Source: Diplodia intermedia (taxonomy: Eukaryota; Ascomycota; Dothideomycetes; Botryosphaeriales; Botryosphaeriaceae). Taken from it: 64,000 nt of DNA. The DNA is taken from positions 496,001-560,000 of the forward strand of contig JAKEKT010000008.1 of the NCBI GenBank assembly GCA_021495925.1. Reading direction: 5' to 3'. A model generated the notes under the pieces. The model was given only the letters and a program-made list of their open reading frames with translations. It was not told where the DNA came from and did no database searches. Both the position numbers and the translations under genes were made by a program. Position 1 is the first letter of the stretch, and each line of letters begins with the position of its first letter. This document shows, piece by piece, positions 61,295 to 64,000 of this stretch.

Positions 61295-62229
61295 CGAATC
61301 TGCCCAATGTAGGGATGGGTTGGTGGTGCTGGATAAAGGGTTTGGGTGGGGTTGCCAGATGCGTCATGGACAGACACTTGGCTAGTTAGGACTCGAAGGG
61401 ATAATCCGAATGGTAACAACTCCTTCGTCTATTGGTGACAGAAATCTGGTCAGAGATGGGAATAACGTGCATCTCGGCCCTTGCCACACATGGCTATCTG
61501 CCATGTCCTGACCTCGTCAATGGGAAAGCTTTGCTTTCCGCAAATAATAATTTAGGTGACTGCATACGATTGACAGTTCGATCGAGGTCATGTTCTTGTC
61601 ATTGGGATGATGAATTCCCTTGCCCGGTTCTGGAGAATCCGTTGCAAGGGTGTCAATCCACTCAGTGGGGGATCGCTCCTCTCACCCTCACATTCCTACA
61701 ATCCCGACTATCTGGATCGAAAACCATGGTAATCTTGATGCGGAAGCGCAAACTCGGTAGCGCTTTTTCTTTTTTTTTTCCCTTTCCATCGACCTTTTCT
61801 TTTTGATCATCCGCGGAGAAGCTTCCGCGGAGAGGCTTCCGCGAACGGCGATGCCACATTGCCGGGTCCGTTGCGCACTTGGTATACTCCCGCCTGATGC
61901 TAACGCAGACTTACTCCATTTCCATATGGCTGTACATCATGACAGCCTCCGGGAGGTGGTTCCGGAGCTTCCAGCACCCTCGAGTGCAGTGTAGAGGGGG
62001 CTGGTTTCGCATGCCATAGCCACCTGGGAAACCAATGTGTCTAGGTTTGTGACGCATTCTTCGGTGTTGGATGCGGTGGAATGACTCCATACTTTCGCTT
62101 CTCCTCAACATGTATAAGAATCGCCAAGGATGCAGCTTTGTTGCAGCAGCATCACAGTCGCTCCGATACACACTCGCTGTACCCTGTGCAGCCATCCTCA
62201 CTGTCTTTGAGACATCGCCGAGTGTCACG
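61295..62229. other. intergenic, about 930 bp
   Basis: MFS 3' flank and promoter of the secreted-protein gene. A TATA-like TATAAGA at 62113-62119 lies about 117 nt before the next ATG. No gene is recognised. Confidence 0.45.
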
Positions 62230-63416
62230 ATGCGCGGCTCCTCCCTCCTGCTCGCTCTGAGTGGCCTCTACGCTGCGAGCGTATCGGCCCAAAGCTGTGA
62301 GCGCCAATACTCCCTAGTCGCAGACTGGGTCGAAGGCTACCAACCGGCCACCAGCTGGTGCGCCGCGAGGTATGGGGTCCCGAGGACTACAGTCGTCGCC
62401 GTGCAGACCATCCGACTCCAGCAGAAGCGCTCTCTCCCCACCCAAATCTTCGCCGGCGTCGGGCTTGACAACAAGCCGCGCCCCGACGAGGACGAGCCGC
62501 TCCTCCTCCAAAAGAGGCAGAGCAGCTCCTTGTCCAGGGCGCAGTTCTACTACGACCTCATGAACCAGCAGAGCAGGAGCGCGTGGGTGCAGGGCGTCTG
62601 CGCGTGCATCGTCGAGCCGGTGACCAGGACGATCACTTCCAGGATCACGCTGGCGCCTGTAAGTTTCGCCCCTACGTCCTTCCTACCTTTGCTCGTCGGG
62701 CGCGCGGCTGACTCTCTCCCTAGACCGTCAGGGCAACGACCACGGCGAGGACCTCTACGTCCAGCACCAGCACCAGCACATCCATCCGGTCAAGCTCCAC
62801 CTCGTCCACCCTGCGGACCTCGACCTCGAGCCTCCCGGTGTCGTTGCCCAGGTCTACCACCTTAGCACCGCCTTCCGTCCCTCCCCCCTCAACTGTTCTG
62901 CCTCCACCCTCGAGCTCTGTTGCGCCGCCGCCGCCGCCACCTCCTCCTCCTCCACCCTCAGCCGTTCCACCTCAGTCCTCCACCTCTGCTGCACCGCCGC
63001 CGCCACCACCTCCTCCTCCCCCTCCCCCACCATCGGACACCCAGTCCCAGCCCTCGGATGTCTCTCCCCCTCCGCCACCAGTGCCGGGCTTCCTCGACCA
63101 GGCCGGCTGCGCCGAAGGCTACTACGCGGGCACGGGTGCGTGCCTGTGCGGCTACAACATGCTGTGCGGGTGGACGGGCAACTGCGGCCCCGCGGACGAG
63201 ACGGTGGTGACGCCGACGACCTCGTGGCAGGCCTGCGCCGAGCAGTGCGACAACAACAGCGACTGCACCGCCTGGGCCTACAGCTACGACACCAACCTGT
63301 GCACCGAGATCACGGATCTGAACTGTAGCACGGACCTTTTCCAGGCGGTCGCGGATCCGAACTCGGCACTGGGCGTCTATTCAGGTGGTGACTGTGCGGG
63401 TGTGTGTTTGATTTGA
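62230..63416 (+). CDS. secreted proline-rich protein with C-terminal PAN/apple-like cysteine domain
   Basis: Exons are 62230-62658 and 62724-63416 (373 aa), with an intron of 65 nt. A signal peptide (residues 1-20, ending VSAQS) is followed by a domain of about 120 residues with a few cysteines and two dibasic Kex2-like sites (QQKRS, LQKRQS). Next comes a Thr/Ser-rich stretch, likely O-glycosylated, then a long proline-rich spacer with several runs of 10 or more Pro. The C-terminal ~100 residues are Cys-rich (GACLCGYNMLCGWTGNCG; WQACAEQCDNNSDCTAWAYSYDTNLCTE), and the W-x-C-x3-C...C-x-A-x-x-Y pattern resembles PAN/apple-type binding domains. It ends CAGVCLI with no GPI signal. Probably cell-wall or extracellular; binding partner unknown. 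Confidence 0.8.
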
Positions 63417-63551
63417 TGAGGATTTGGGGCTGGAATGTGATGGGGGTGGGGCTGGGAGATGGGGGAAATGATGGCTCCGGAGGAAAACAAAGCGATGGTA
63501 GAACGTCTTATTTTCTTCTTTTTTCAAGGTAGTGAACAGCATCGTTTTCCC

Positions 63552-64000
63552 TTACGAACTCGCTTGTATCCCAACACCTGCCGTTCTCCTTCCTTCGACG
63601 AACATGACTGGCGGCGTAAAATGCTGTTTCCCGTGCACAACGTACGTGCCGCCGCTTATGGCAATCACACCCGCCCAGATGGCGGGAGCCCAATTGGCGT
63701 CGGCCGTCGTCACCGGCGTGGACGTCGGAAAGCAACTGAAGACGATGACAAACAACGAATAGCAAAAGGCGAACGCGTTGATGGGGAGACCGAGACGGCC
63801 GAGGCTCCAGCGCGCGGGCGGGAGCTCATCACCTTTGATGCGGCGGAGCAGGACGCAGCCGATGGACAGCATGTATGTGGACAGCAGGGCGAGGAGGGAG
63901 AGCGAGACGATGATGTTGAAAGCGAGGGTGGAGCCCAGATTCACCAGGCAGAGGATGCCGGCGCCGACAGAAGAAAGGTAGACGGCGTTGAAGGGGATGT
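63552..64000 (-). CDS. amino-acid permease (APC family), C-terminal part, cut by window edge
   Basis: About 149 residues of the C-terminus of a plasma-membrane amino-acid/GABA-type permease. The frame is open to the last base (IPFNAVYLSSVGAGILCLVNLGSTLAF...), so the gene continues beyond the window. At least three hydrophobic helices are visible: SLSLLALLSTYMLSIGCVLL; the segment after LPPARWSLGRLGLPINAFAFCYSLFVIVF; and WAPAIWAGVIAISGGTYVV. The LPPARWSLGR-G--IN motif between the last helices is typical of fungal GABA/choline-type permeases. The tail is short and ends GIQASS. The substrate cannot be told from this fragment. Confidence 0.88.
   Translation of the reverse strand, partial: IPFNAVYLSSVGAGILCLVNLGSTLAFNIIVSLSLLALLSTYMLSIGCVLLRRIKGDELPPARWSLGRLGLPINAFAFCYSLFVIVFSCFPTSTPVTTADANWAPAIWAGVIAISGGTYVVHGKQHFTPPVMFVEGRRTAGVGIQASS

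Noticed and set aside
1..64000. tRNA genes, CRISPR arrays, intact transposons or retroelements
   Set aside because: I looked for B-box-like tRNA motifs in noncoding parts, regular repeat-spacer arrays, and transposase/reverse-transcriptase motifs and found none; a tRNAscan or RepeatMasker run could still reveal weak cases.

Overview
The window is 64 kb of genomic DNA from a filamentous ascomycete (Pezizomycotina; Dothideomycetes is a guess). The evidence is dense protein genes on both strands, short introns (mostly 48-70 nt) with GT...AG ends and CTRAC-like branch sites, fungal-type housekeeping proteins, a HET-domain gene and a spliceosomal U2 snRNA gene. I joined exons by hand, checking that each splice junction kept the frame and restored a recognisable family sequence. 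Exon coordinates are given in each entry.

Layout. 1-13 kb: 3' part of SNU66 (cut by the window edge), a zinc-finger gene, a small membrane protein, mannose-6-phosphate isomerase, a GT34 mannosyltransferase, an unrecognised coiled-coil protein, and two divergent short-chain dehydrogenases, one AYR1-like. 13-22 kb: an alkylguanine-DNA alkyltransferase divergent from a phenylalanine ammonia-lyase; a 48-bp perfect inverted repeat; a second zinc-finger gene paralogous to the first; DPH1 divergent from HMG-CoA lyase. 22-32 kb: a TMEM115-like membrane protein divergent from a LisH/WD40 TBL1/Sif2-like protein, a Baeyer-Villiger-type monooxygenase, and a poly-Q protein. 32-41 kb: a small secreted cysteine-rich protein, the U2 snRNA gene, two disordered fungal proteins, a decayed MFS transporter, and a Utp12-domain ribosome-biogenesis protein. 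41-48 kb: BET bromodomain protein BDF1 and AAA+ ATPase RVB1. 49-64 kb (accessory): a HET-domain gene convergent with a GH31 alpha-1,4-glucan lyase, a Mn-type CDF transporter, an MFS transporter, a proline-rich secreted protein, and the 3' end of an amino-acid permease.

How they fit together. Housekeeping functions dominate (splicing, ribosome biogenesis, chromatin, diphthamide, glycosylation sugar supply, leucine catabolism), with accessory genes between them. PMI and the GT34 enzyme share a divergent promoter region and both serve mannose metabolism: PMI interconverts fructose-6-P and mannose-6-P upstream of GDP-mannose, and GT34 adds mannose in the Golgi. The most unusual enzyme is the predicted alpha-1,4-glucan lyase at 51.3-54.9 kb, which would release 1,5-anhydrofructose from starch or glycogen. 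I see no obvious dedicated 1,5-anhydrofructose enzyme beside it. I found no CRISPR array, no tRNA gene and no intact transposon.
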